Shown here in pieces: positions 26,080 to 39,500 of a DNA stretch of 64,000 nt; the first letter of the stretch is position 1; every line of letters begins with the position of its first letter. Source of the stretch: Cheiracanthium punctorium (Eukaryota > Arthropoda > Arachnida > Araneae > Cheiracanthiidae); assembly GCA_038373885.1 (NCBI GenBank), contig JAWZYV010015825.1, positions 248,001-312,000 on the forward strand, read 5' to 3'. A model generated the notes under the pieces. It ran no database searches. It had not been told where the DNA came from and was given only the letters and a program-made list of their open reading frames with translations. The translations under genes and the position numbers were made by a program.

Positions 26080-29000
26080 AATTTAAGATCATTTATTATA
26101 ATAGTACGTAACACAGACACTCCAAAATGTTATATCCAAGAGTGAAAACCTGTTCTCTGATTTTCTGACTACAAGCATGAATGTTACTCAGCTGCGGTTG
26201 AACTGGAAGAATGGTTTCATGATTGAAAATCCATTTGTTTGAATTTCATGTAAAGAAAAAAAAAACGCACTTACTTTTTGCCGACACAAAAAATCACAGT
26301 GTTTGTTATTTCACTTTCTTCGTTTAATATTATCGTCTTTAGTGTGCAATATTTTTATAAGACTTTTGGCGGTATTTTAATTTAAAGTCAGATGAAAAGA
26401 CAGGAAAATGTGATTTTGAATATTTGTTGAATGTTTGATAATGTATGGGGAAGTCCAAAGACCTGTTTCAGATATTAAAAAAGGTCAAATTCATGTCTGG
26501 AATGTTGAGGATGTTAGTTTTTCAGAAATAGGACGGTGTGTTGGAAGACATACATCTACAGCATCCAATTCTATACATGGAAAATATTTTATTTCGGAAG
26601 TTATAGTAGATGGCGCAATGATAGGCGCTTTGTAGAATCACCATCAAACTGTATAAACCTCCAAATTATTTGCTTCAAAACTTCCTATTTTTTTAATACC
26701 GCTATCTTTTACTATTTTGGGGCAAAAGAAATCTAATTTACGTTTATTTTAGACAATTTTCAAAAAATTGTCGCTTAATAAATTTATGTAATTTCCCTTA
26801 ACTCGTGAAAATAACAACACATTTTATTTAATATAAATTAAACTACAGAACGTAAAAGTTTGAAATTTTGCAGTCATGTAATATTACTTTCTGCATCTAT
26901 TTCCATCAAAATTTGGCTAGGTCGCTATTCATGATATTTTTAATATTAATTTAATAATCCATAATTCATACTAGTAATAATTTTAATACAATTATAATAA
27001 TAGTAAACTGTGTTTCGGCTGTTTAGTTCCAATAGTACAAATAAAAATCAGCTTCTTACTATCCATTTTATATGAGATATGAATTAAAGTATGAAAAAAT
27101 ATTTTAACATAGGGGGAGGGGGGATTTCGGAAGCTCTGAAATCATTCATTTTCCGTTCAAATTAATTGAAAATTGGTATCCGGGTTTAAAATGAGCTAAA
27201 TTTTTAAATTTGTAGTGAAATCTAGGGGTTGCTATTGGGAAAAAAAGTTGGTGAGAACTTTAATGGCCCCTTATGCAGTTTTTATGTTTAGCAAATTTAA
27301 GTGTACGTCAATCGTAAACGATTGGTATCTGTAACTTTGCTGTACGACGAAAGACGGCCGAAAAAAGTACAAGTGGGCGTGTTTTTTTTCCCGCAGCTGT
27401 ACAATTGAATTCGGTTAAAGCGAGGGGAAAAGAGCCGGTTATTTATGACGCTATAACTGAATGACGTTTTAAGGGAATTTCTGATCTATAGGCAGGTGTT
27501 TGAACGGTACAGAATATTTTGATGACATTATGACGGAGGTGATTTTAACAGACTTCAGCTATATTTATTTATGCGTTATTCCCTATATACATTAAGCTAT
27601 ATGATACAAGTCGATTCGCTACCAGACTGACTAACTTGACGAAGAAGTGTTCAAGTGATAGTAAACTTTCCGACCATGGTTTTTCAAAAACTAATCCCTC
27701 TTTCACCGATTGCACTTATAGCTGTTATTTCAGAATTGTTTCTTTCATTACATTTATGAAATTGTCTGAGGAAAGCCCATTGTTTATGAAACTTGGCTAA
27801 GAAATTAGACACATATTTCAACACTTTTTTTAAAGTGATTATTAACAGGTACATGAAGACAACGTTTCCGACCCCGCATTGCTATGTGATTATGAATAGT
27901 CTCTGTAACCCCTACATCCCTTGCAAGTTTGTCAGTCTGGTAGAGAATCACCACGTATGTATTTTCCTAATAACAAGGAAAGTTTATTTACTTTGCTAAA
28001 GATATCTGCAAAGTGCAAATACAAATCGTCTTCACTCATTCCTCCACTTTGTTCTGTAGTTGCATTTCTGCAAAAGGCAACCACCAGTTGACCTAGAGGA
28101 TCCGGCTTTTCTTCTACTTCTTCAGCTTCTTTTTTGGTTTCAGCATCTTCAAATGATTGCTACACACAGAAAAAAAATGTATGTAAAGTTTGCTTAACTT
28201 ATAAGTACAATTGCACTGATACGAAATAGCTAATAAACGCTTACTGTCAAATTTTCTATCATTTCTTCTTGGCCTACATTTTCTTCCTCTAGCCACATTT
28301 CCTTGTAAATTTGTAAGAAAATATTGATTGCCCTGTGCCTGTATAGAAATATTAAGGCGTGATATTATATATTAAGTTTTAAAATAACGAAATCAACGTG
28401 CTTTTAGAAAGTTGAAGTAAGGTATAAAGGAAAAGTTTTCAAGTTTACTTCACTAAACATCTTTTCGATGACAAATACTGTAATATTGCTGCAATAAAAG
28501 AAAATTTAGAAAATATGACTGTTTAATGACTTAGAACTGTGCTAAGTTATAATGTTATATTACACACGCACACATACATACAAAATTTGCTGCTAGAAAA
28601 GTAGTTTATAATTAACTGTGTACCTTCAGTATTTCTAGAAATTTACACTGATAAGACGTTCAAAAAAATCAATACAGCCTCATTGCTTATCAGAAAACAC
28701 AGTATATTTGATATATTCTCCAAGAAACTATATTAGTAAAAATTGACATTTTCTCTAATCACTATTACAGACAAAAATATAAAATTAATATCCATACTTT
28801 TAGTTAGTTGGCTATTTGCTTTATAATATTCATAATATCTCAATGTGATTGACAGTATAAAAGGACAATATTTAATTTGAAAGAGATCTAAAAAATTCTA
28901 CAATAACATGCAAGCAGCATGCATATTAGTGTATGTAGGACAGCTATTCTAAATGATATATGAAGCATCATCGTTAGAATATATATATACATAACATAAT

Positions 29001-32000
29001 ACACGCTCCGAATTAAATTATTAACGACTCTATTAAAGAAGAAGACACTTAGTTACGGTGGAATTGATTTTTATTGCGGGCTTAGGCTATATATTTGCGG
29101 GAAATGGGAGAAGGCAAGATCCGGAATTTATAGACTAAAGGAAGCAGCAACGAACTCAATATTCTAATGCCCTGAGTGAAAAGTGACTCTCAAATTTCTT
29201 AGGCAGTACCTTGATGATCTTCTAGAAAATTCCACATTACATAACAATTGCATTAGATTTTCTGTGACGTGTGCATGGAAGATGAACAACGAGGAGGAGT
29301 TAATAATTTAGAAAAAAGAAGCTTTGAAAGTAAGCGCTCTCAAGCGTGCGTATTTAAATATGGAGATGGCCCCCTTAATTGGCCTTATATTTAATTTATC
29401 AATTTTTTTTCAGTGGCAACACTTCACTTCATATTTCAAAAAATTAGCTAGTTTTTACCCCGGATACCAATTTTCACTACATTTGAACTTAAATGGAAGA
29501 GTTATGAGCTTCCGAAATGCCGCTCCCCTTATGTTAAAATATTTTTTCATACTTTAATTCATATCTCATTTAATATTGCTACTAAGAAGCTGATTTTTAT
29601 TCGTGGTATTAGAGCTAAACGACCCAAACATAATTTACCACTATTATAATTTTTAATAAAATATTAATATGAATTATGAATGATTAAATTTATATTCCAA
29701 AAAATTATGAATAGCGAACTAGCCAAATTTCTACGAAAACAGATGCAGAAAGTAATTTTATGTGGATGTGCAAAATTTCAAAGTTTCAAGTTCAGTAGTT
29801 CATTTTATATTAGTTAAAATGTCTTTTTTTGTTAGGGGGCCATATATTAATTTATAAAGGGATAAATTTACAAGAACTATCATTAAAATGCATGTTTATT
29901 TATATAGCGTGTTTCTAAAGAGTCTGTAAAAAATATTAGGGGAGATAGCGCGCACTACAAGGATTAAGAATTTCGTGAAACAATGACCTCAAACGTCATT
30001 TCAACCCTTTAAGAGCAAGGTGTTTTGGGTTATTTTCTAACAGATGTGGGTGTGTCTTTTAAATGTTGAATTTTAGCAAAGATCTTTATGTGTTAATGAT
30101 CACATGACAGGAATATGAGCTGCAATAATGATAAAATAGCCGATTTGTAGGCGGAGTTAACTCTGCTACTGTGCACTTTTTAAAATATTGTTTATTCCAA
30201 TATTTTACGATTTCATGCATAATAATCCTATTAGCACAATCAGTGAACTAACTAAATCATTCTTCAACTTCGGCCATTGTTAAGTAACCTTCATGTTCGT
30301 ACAGTCAGGTGAGCAGAGGCCAGCCTCTCAGACTTAGCGATGTTTCTGTAAACATTTACCTGTCTATAAGAACCTTCAAACTACTCAATAGATATTTCAA
30401 AATAAATTAGAATGTGTTCATAATATGTAAAAGTTTTACAAGAAATGTAAGCCAATTTAGATAAATTCCGCTGTCTTATTACTTAAATATCCATATTATC
30501 ATAATTAAAGTTAGCTATACTAATAAGAAAAATATCGGTATATTAGTAAAACTCTACAATACTCAAGAGTTTATTAGAACAATTTGGCATTTTGTAATAT
30601 TATGTTAAAAATTTTAAAACAAATATTATATTAATACAGCAAACTTAAAGGTCAGTTGATTAAAATACCGTCTGGTAAATTATGAATAGAACAGTTCTTT
30701 AGAGTAAATTAATTGTACGTAAGGTTCGCTATTAGTTCAGTTAAATTGAAACTGTAATTTTAAATTAATGCTTTCGAATCGAAATGTAGTTAACAGCTAA
30801 CACAAATTATCAGAATAGTTATTCCAAATATTAAATTTCTCAAATAAAAATTGCATTGAAGAAGTTTGTTTATTATACGATAATCTATAATGCATTGCAT
30901 TATTGCTTTCAAAATTCAAATATTAAATTGCTGATTTGATATCAGACTAAATGATAAATGATATTAATTTTTATATTTCCATTACAAAATATTTTAAGAT
31001 TAAAAGTATCATTATAGGTAATCCTTACATGTAATATTTCTTTTAATTCTTGCGAGTGAAATTGATATACGGAAAAAAAATCGAAACCTCCATGTACCAG
31101 TCTCAATTTGGAGAAATTCCCTTAAAATCTCCCAAAAAAGCAATCTCAATATCTACAGAAATTATCACAGGAAATTGGTGAAAATTTATATTTAGGGTAA
31201 CTTGAAGGTTTTCTTCAGTTTAACCTCTTCGTACCAGACAAAATCTCATCTCAAATTAAAGAGAAATCTCATAATTACTTTTTAAAACCTATTGTACCCC
31301 CAGTGGCATAGAGCCAGTGCTTTGAAATGGGAGACGGAAGGTGTCTGACTCCAAAAATTTTTTAAATACTAAATTGCATGCAATTTGTAAATTTACAGCA
31401 TTATAAATCGCCATAAGAAACAAATAAAAATTTACGACTTTTTACTTATGTAGATGCTTAGAAATGTGAGGAACCCATGATTACAGCTGGCACAACTAAA
31501 GACAATCTGTATAAGAGCCCAGAATTTAATATATTAAATAAATATCAATGAATTTACAGACATCCTTACTCACAAAATTTTTTAAAAGTCATGCAATCAA
31601 AAGAGCTCGTATGAGCCAGCATCATATCATTCATAAGAGCTCAGAATTTAATAAGTTAAATAACTATCATGCAATCGCTCAAGTAATTAGGTAATTTACA
31701 AATATCTTTACTCATAAAACTTTTAAACACTCAGAACTCGAAACTTAAAAAAATATATATAATAATCCGTAACTTGAAATACAAAGAAAAATGTTTCTAA
31801 ATTACCTCCTTAAATTGTAAAGGGGAACACTGCGAAGACAGTTAATTGCTATTCGCTTCTTGGAGGTTGAGAGAAGCTTCTGCCAGGCTGTTCTTGATGG
31901 ACTAGGATTATGGGCCTAAGGACGATCAACCACATGCCAACAACACACAATGCATATCAAGGGATGTCTATAGTTAGACTAATCAAAATCTGCAACTCAA

Positions 32001-33483
32001 ACTTCATTTAATGATTAGTTAGTAAAAAAGCACATTTTTTTTTTCTAACAACTTTACGTACAGGCACAGTGATAGTTTTCATGCAACCGCCTTTTCACTG
32101 ATGCTACATTTAATTTAGGCATTTAAAGGCTTGAATATGAAGTTTTTTCCTCTTATTATAGCAATAAAGTTACTCGTATTGGCCCCAAATAAGAATAATT
32201 TTGGCTAAAATGTAACCTTCATTAAAGTCTTTCAGCGTACTCTATCCCTTAACATAATATTTATGATAAGCTTCTTTCTTCTTTTGCAATAAATGTGTAG
32301 TGAAAAGATCTGAAATATTAGTTTCTTGTTTTTTCTTTTTTTCCTCTGAATTTAATCAAACTGAAAAAACTTTTTTCCTCAAGCTATAGATAAAAATTGT
32401 CGATATCAAAAATTAGTTTTGCATGAAATATTTTCTGTAAAAATTATTTTATTGTCTCAAGTTATTTGTACGAGTAACTCAACGGTTATACAGAATTCCA
32501 ACTTTTCAATCATCAATGAATTAGAGCCAATATTAAAAGATTGAAAAATAATGTTCCGGCTGATTATTTTTAATGAGGCCGACAATTTTGTTATCAATTT
32601 TATTGCATTTAAGTTTCACAGAAAAAATTTAAAACATTATAAACTTGTAACAGCAATACTCATTAAGGTTAGTAATATTTTTGAACCATTAATCAATCGC
32701 TTCGCTAAAGAAATCTCATTATTGTTCATAATCTGTTCTTTATAATTGCGTGAATCTTTAGGGAAATTCTTGATAAAAAATGAAAGCAGTTAGCAAGAAC
32801 TTTGAAAATGTCCAATCAGAATTTTATTAACTTAAAAAAAAGTAAAACTAGCCCGTACTCTTCAAAAGCATTTGTCCCAGTAGCAATGACTACAAACTTA
32901 TAGAACTATATTGGGACAGCAGAATAATTTTTTAATTTAACAATTTTAAAATATAATTATTTGATAATTTTATTACGGTAAGTAAATTAATTTCCTTGCA
33001 CCTTCCACACGAAGAAAGTCATATAGATAGTTTTACGAAAATCTCAATCATTATACAAATTAAATCGAAGTCGGTTAGCGTAAATAGTTTACTGTCTCAG
33101 CATTTTTTTTAAGAGAGCAAATATGTATATTTTTTGTACTGCTGAACTCTCCCACTTTGTCGAAATATCTTTTGCATAGTTTCCTTTTTCTTCCTCAAAA
33201 CGTTCACTGGCATAGTAAGAAAACAATCTCAAATATTTAAAAAAAAAAAAAATAAAATAAATGCATTTGTATTGATTTTCAAAAGTTTCAATCAATTAAA
33301 AAATACTTTTTCGGGATATTTGCTGCATTAATATACACTGCAGTTATATATAATAATACATATAACAAACTGAATGTTAATTTATAATGCAGACTCCTTA
33401 GCAGACAATTCTCGTGAAGAAACACGGATTCTATATCTATACTGTATCAATCAGCTTTTCTTTCATATCTGCAATGTTATCAA

Positions 33484-33529
<46 letters not shown>

Positions 33530-36500
33530 ATGTATAAAAAGGTAATTTGGGTTTTACTAGTTTGGGTATTGTTCAAGCGGGTACTTTCACTGTAAGTTTT
33601 GCTTTCCTGTCATATTATTGCCACGCGCGCTCTGGAGCTATGTTTTATTTATTTTGTTATTTGTCAGTAATCAGGCCGTCGATTCTGAGCTCTTTAGAGT
33701 GTACACGTGTCCCCACGCCTTTGTAGCCCCGGATGCGGGTCATGCTGGTAAATGTGTGTGGTTCGATCAGAGATAAGAGAGAGGCGGAGTTATGTCTTCG
33801 CAAACCACGTGGTGTGGTAAGCGTAAATACTCCCGCACATCGAAAATCGAGAGACTTCTGCCACTGGAACTGCTTAATGAGTCCACGCCGATTTTTGTAC
33901 CCGTCTCCCCTCCCCTCTTCTCATTCTATATTGTAACTTAAATGTAATGTTCAATAAACCATATTACCTGCCTTAACTCTGGAACTTTACTGAAATATCT
34001 GACGTCTCATATATATATATATATATATATATATTAGCTGCTAGTTATTCTCAATCTAGCACGAATCGTTATTGGAAGTAAAAAAAAAAAAAAATTCTAA
34101 GCCCTTCCTATTCTAAATATATTAGGGTAATTATTTGATTTGCTATTCCCATACTGACGACGGCAAATCGCAAATGATAATTACTATTCTGATTTATTAA
34201 TGCTTAAAGCGTTGTCACAAATTGATTTTGAAAATCGTATTCCTAGCGATTTTAACAAAACAAAATCATTCACGGCGTGAGGATTTTGAAATGTTTTTGA
34301 ATAATGTTGGTTTAAATTTTGAATGAAAAGGGAATAAGAGAAAACAAATTTATATTTACGAGTCTGAATTCACTTTAGAAATTAAAAAAAGAAAAAAAGT
34401 GTTAGTTGTAACACAACATGCAAAAGAAAAGTTTGATGCTTAATGCATTTAGAGTTAACAATAGAGTTAGAATACAATACAAAGGTTAGTAATATTCACG
34501 GCCATGTTTAGTGTTGTATTTGTGATATTGATAGTTTAAAAGGGATTTTCAGTTTTTATTCATGCGCAGATGATTTACCTGGGTAAACTATGCAACGATA
34601 TCATACGGAAGCACGCTATTACTGCTCGTTTTCTTTGCATTGAAACAACACTTCGTACCATGCCTTTGAATTGACCTTGAGGATGATCAATCTATATGAA
34701 AAATGTTACAAATCACAGAGCGAATGATTGACTTCATTGCGAATACTCTAAAAAGTGGTAAGCATTTCAACAGGATGTACTGTTTCGTTATAGCTTACTT
34801 TAAAAGACAAGAATTTGATTACAGAACATAAAAAAATTACTTATCGTTTAATTTACGTATAAAGACAGAAAATTTGCCATTTATAGGCTAATAAATACAT
34901 TTAGATTCCAAAAATAATTGCGCTCAAAATACGAGCGTTTCAGGAATCTTTTTGTTACTAGAAAAAGTATTTGATTAGGCAGCCTTTCCTTATTATAATT
35001 AAAAGATTCTCATTCATAATAACATGGTTGCACAGTTGCCAACTCTTCCGATTTTATCGGAATTTATTTTCCTCCACTTATTTTTTACATAGCACTTAAG
35101 CTTAAAAGCGGTCTAAATTTGTAATGTAAATCAAAACTGTTTAAAAATTGTGGTGGAAAATCTTTGGATAAAACCGTAAGAGTGTGCAGCGATGTTGGTG
35201 TATTTTGACTTTTAAAACCACCTGTGACATTACGAGTGAAAATTTCCCATGGGTAGATTATCTAAGAAACAGAAGAAAGCACCATTTTTACAGATTATTA
35301 GAATAGATGGTATAAATCGTGTCTAATCCAGAGAAATTGTTTATGACGTAAAAGTAAGGGCAGTAATTCAGCCTTGAATTCTAAAATTTAAGAGCCCCCC
35401 CCCCATACACGCACACACACACACACACACACAAAAAAAATAGGGAGTAGTTTTTTTTTTTTTAAAGTTTTCATTTGAATCCTTACAACTATAATAAAGT
35501 CAAACCTAATATGCTTTGGTATACTGTTTTTATTTGCGATTTTGATTTCTAGTATTTAATTGTGTAACATATTTTAAAAGTATACATTTTCTGTTTACAA
35601 AAGTAAAAGTATGTTGTGGTTATGCATTCAAGCATCCTACCCAAAAACGAATGGTTAACTTTTATATTTTTATATTTCTTTTTTTCATTCAGTATTCACA
35701 ATTTTATTTGTATATTTTCTAGACCTGAATGCAATTGCTTAAGCTAGGCCCAAATAAAAATATATTTTACTAGGGAATTTAGGAAAACGCACAAAGCTGG
35801 CACAGAAAAAAGATTTCTTGTAAAAGCTTCCGAAAATAAGTATGATATTTAGCATTTCCTTCATTTTAGTGTTTTTGGTAGAAAGCAATTTCATCAAAAA
35901 TTCTTTATAAAATAGCTACAAAGCTTTTAAACGAATTACATACATATATACAGATGTATCTTGAATAAAAAGTACAGATTATCTCTTATACTTACCATGT
36001 GAAGACCGTAGAGTACTTTTGCCATGTCAATGATCTTTTCAACTTGTTCATCCAAAGAAACTTTCTGAGTAGTTTCTCGTTTTGTTCCAAGTTTACTGTA
36101 TAAGTAATGCTGCCAACTCATGACATCACTTGGGTCAATCTGGCAACAGTTTAAATGCATAAATTCAGATAATCCCTCTTAAAACGTTATACATATATAT
36201 GCATAAAATACTGATTTATTAAGTTTACCTTGTCGGGTAGAGTAAGCTGAAGTTTAATGTAGTCGAAAATGTCATACGGTTGAACTTTCTGAAAGAGTTA
36301 AATGAAGAGATTATTAATTACGAAACTAATGCTTAATTCTTATTGTAACAATCTGTAAGCTTTATAATGAAGTAATGAATTTTGAGGATAAAAATAATAC
36401 ATATCTTTTGAAATCATGTAGAAGTAAGCATCTAAATGCCTCAAGTTCTTATAAATTATTTAATATTTTACATTTAAATAAAATAACATTTAATGAATTT

Positions 36501-39500
36501 TTTAAGTACTTCCGAATCTGATTGGCGATCTAGGATGAATTTTTATGTTGCAACAAGTGTTTAAGCTCGAAAATTCTCTTGAAAACTATTATAAACTTTT
36601 TGGCTCATCTTTGAATAAAAACCTTTATTAAAAAATAATTTTTTTTCTTATATTTAATTAAAAGATCAACCAGATACACAGCACATCCTAACTTACGCTA
36701 TAAAGCTGAGGCCATTCTCTGCAACATTTGTCTAGGCTAGAATTTTTTTCAATGCCTTATATTCTAATAACAGGTTTCTCTTCTAACGCAACACGAGTAT
36801 AGACAAAATTACGTAATTATTAGCCTGAGACTTTGTACGTGATATGAAATGAAAATGTTTCCTGCTTTGTCAAGATGCTGAACATTCTAAAAGAAAACGT
36901 GGGTCATGTATTTTAAGTTATGCACATGACATAATTTTTTTATTTATAATGAACACAGTGCACAGTGTTATCTTTTAAACTCTAAACAAATATGTAAAAG
37001 TTTTTGGCTAGTATGAAATAAATTTTTCTTTTTGGTTTGCTTGTTCTCCTCTGAGAGGCTGCTTTTAGGGCCTCTGAATTGGCTGGGGCCCGAGGCTAGA
37101 GCCCACTAAGCGTACTGGATAATTTGGTTCAGTTCGAAAAATGTTACATACAATTGTACATAATATTTGTTGCCTCAGAGAGAATGTGTACGTATTAAAA
37201 CAGAACCCTTATTTCAAAAGTTCAGTGGTGACTGCATAAGTGCCAAGTATTATGGAACTAACCACTTTTTGTAAACCGTAAATTTTTTGAATAATTTTCT
37301 AATATAATCCTTCCTTAGTTCAACATAATTCCTTTTTAACTCAGAAATTTTGCCATATTTTAAACAGAAAGTTACCGGTACAAAAAGTGGTCAGTTATAT
37401 TCCGTAATATTTGGCACCTATGTAACAATGTACGGATGCGAGACGGGAATTTTTCCGCTTTTATGCGAGACAAGAAGTCGTTGTTATCATTACTACATAG
37501 GGATTTTGCGAGACGGAACAAAGCTTTTCAACTGGTTTGCGAAACGAGAAAAGCCTATTTTCGTCTGGTGTTCACTCTAATGGTAATCCAATCTTTTTAA
37601 CCTCTATTTAGAGTATGAATATGAAAAATCAAAAAGTACTGAATGCTATTATTAAATTAGCAACAAGAAATAAACATTTAAGAAATTTTATCTAGACTGC
37701 GCTATTTTGAAAATAAATGCTTACCCCTTTAAGGAACATATCTTTTGCATGTTGTACTAGCTCTTGTTCTCGACCCGCAAATAGGTTCAGACCAATTGGA
37801 AGTAAACGTTTCAAACAGGCTACCATCAAACTTGACGCCAGTTCCTTTTCTTTATCTCTCTTTACATCTCTATCTCTCTTTTTCTTCACCTTTAAATAAG
37901 AAATTAAAAAAAGCTCTAACTCACATGATTTTTATAAATTATACAAAAAATAGAATGGAATTTTTTATTTGTAAAGAAAGAAAAAGCAAAATACAAAGTA
38001 TGAATTATAAATGTACTCTTTTTAACAAATATTCTTAAATTGCAAAAAGGTACAGTTTATTACGTTAATTAAAATACCTTAAATTATTCTTGAGTTGGTT
38101 AAAAATTGTTTCCGTATTTTTATTTGAATTAGCAAATATTACCAGATGATTAAAAAAAAATTTTAACATACTAAGCAGTTCCATACTTTTTTGAGAGTTT
38201 TTGGAAAAAAAAAATGTGAAGTCTGAAAATTTTAGCGAATATATTTCTTCTATATTTTACATTTGACACCATCGCAACAATGTTTAGACTCCTCAAATAA
38301 GTTGCTGCTATTAAAATACCAATATAATTTAAAGACGCTTGTCATACAAATTATTTCTTCATAATATGAGATCACATAAATAATAATTTATGCTCTTCCA
38401 ATGCTATTTCAGTTTTGTCAATCAAAATGCTACAGTCTAACAGCCTTGAACTAGTTCAGCTTTGAGGGTAGTTATGTAGTTCACAAAGACTCTGTGTAGT
38501 GGCAGTGGCGGCCCGTGGTCAAAACTGTTAGTGCAGCCGGAAGCATATGAGCTCCCCCCCCCCGTCCTCCCCACAGGAATAGAAAATCTTTGTTACTGAA
38601 TTCGAAAACGGATTAAGCCTTCACCGAGGAAAAAGAAATTTCATAAAAAATGCAAGAGATCCTATTTTACTTCCATAAAATTTACTTCCATAAAATTACT
38701 TCCATTACTTCCATAAAATTAATAAGCGTCTATTCAGGCTTACCTTGATAAATTCAGCAATATAAAGTCGAGAGTTTTCCGAACCTATATTCTCCGTACC
38801 CCTCCCTCACTTCTCCAGCCAATCAGTCAGTCGAATTCACTGCAGCCGTCGTTTGAAAATCTTTCATCAGCTGTACTTAGCTACTAATGCCGGAGAGACT
38901 GCTTACAAACTCGTTGCCATGGCAACGGTGCTGCCAATTTCTTGATCGGCTGAATGAGCGACCCAGCAGTTACTACAACACGTTGTTTTTTGTTTTTGTT
39001 TTAGATTTTTTAAAAATTTATCATAGAAATTCCATAATTCTAATCTGAATTTAAGAAAGTTAGTAGAATAAATTATTTTAAAGTATGTGTTGATAATTTC
39101 AAGTGCAGCCCGGCTGTACTTGCTGTATCCCAGGAGCCGCCACTGTGTAGTGGTAAAGTAATAATATGAATATTAACTACACTTTCCAACAACTTCTTAC
39201 TTTTTTAGAGGACGCTGCTGACTGTGGAACGTTTTGCACTCCTGATCTACCTTTTCCTGCTCCAGCAGGCATTATGAGAGCCATATTATCTATTTCGTGC
39301 TGGGAGATGAAGTTCTGCTCTTCACGACGGTAATACTAAAATTAAATTTAAAAATATGTATGGTTATCAAACAAAAGAATGCAGTAGTACATTCGAGAAA
39401 ATCAATACATTTAAACTTTAAAACGTACTCTAATTAACTTATATTTTTGCATAAATACAATATAGAGGAATTCGTGTGTATTTATTAAACATACACTAAT

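Larger units (their letters stand above)
28339..31805 (-). other. RyR intron between w20 and w21
   Basis: A 3.5-kb AT-rich intron with the inverted-repeat arm at 29362-29826 and a short SINE-head fragment at 31303-31350. No other structure is recognised. Confidence 0.5.

Noticed and set aside
25807..26145. Second plus-strand frame overlapping the Tc1 transposase and running through the TA tract
   Set aside because: Out of frame with the transposase; its tail is only YIYIYI from the microsatellite.
33374..33595. 73-codon frame through the TA microsatellite
   Set aside because: Mostly low-complexity YIYIYI; no gene evidence.
37717..38038. Plus-strand open frames opposite exon w17
   Set aside because: They are antisense shadows of the conserved RyR exon and have no similarity of their own.
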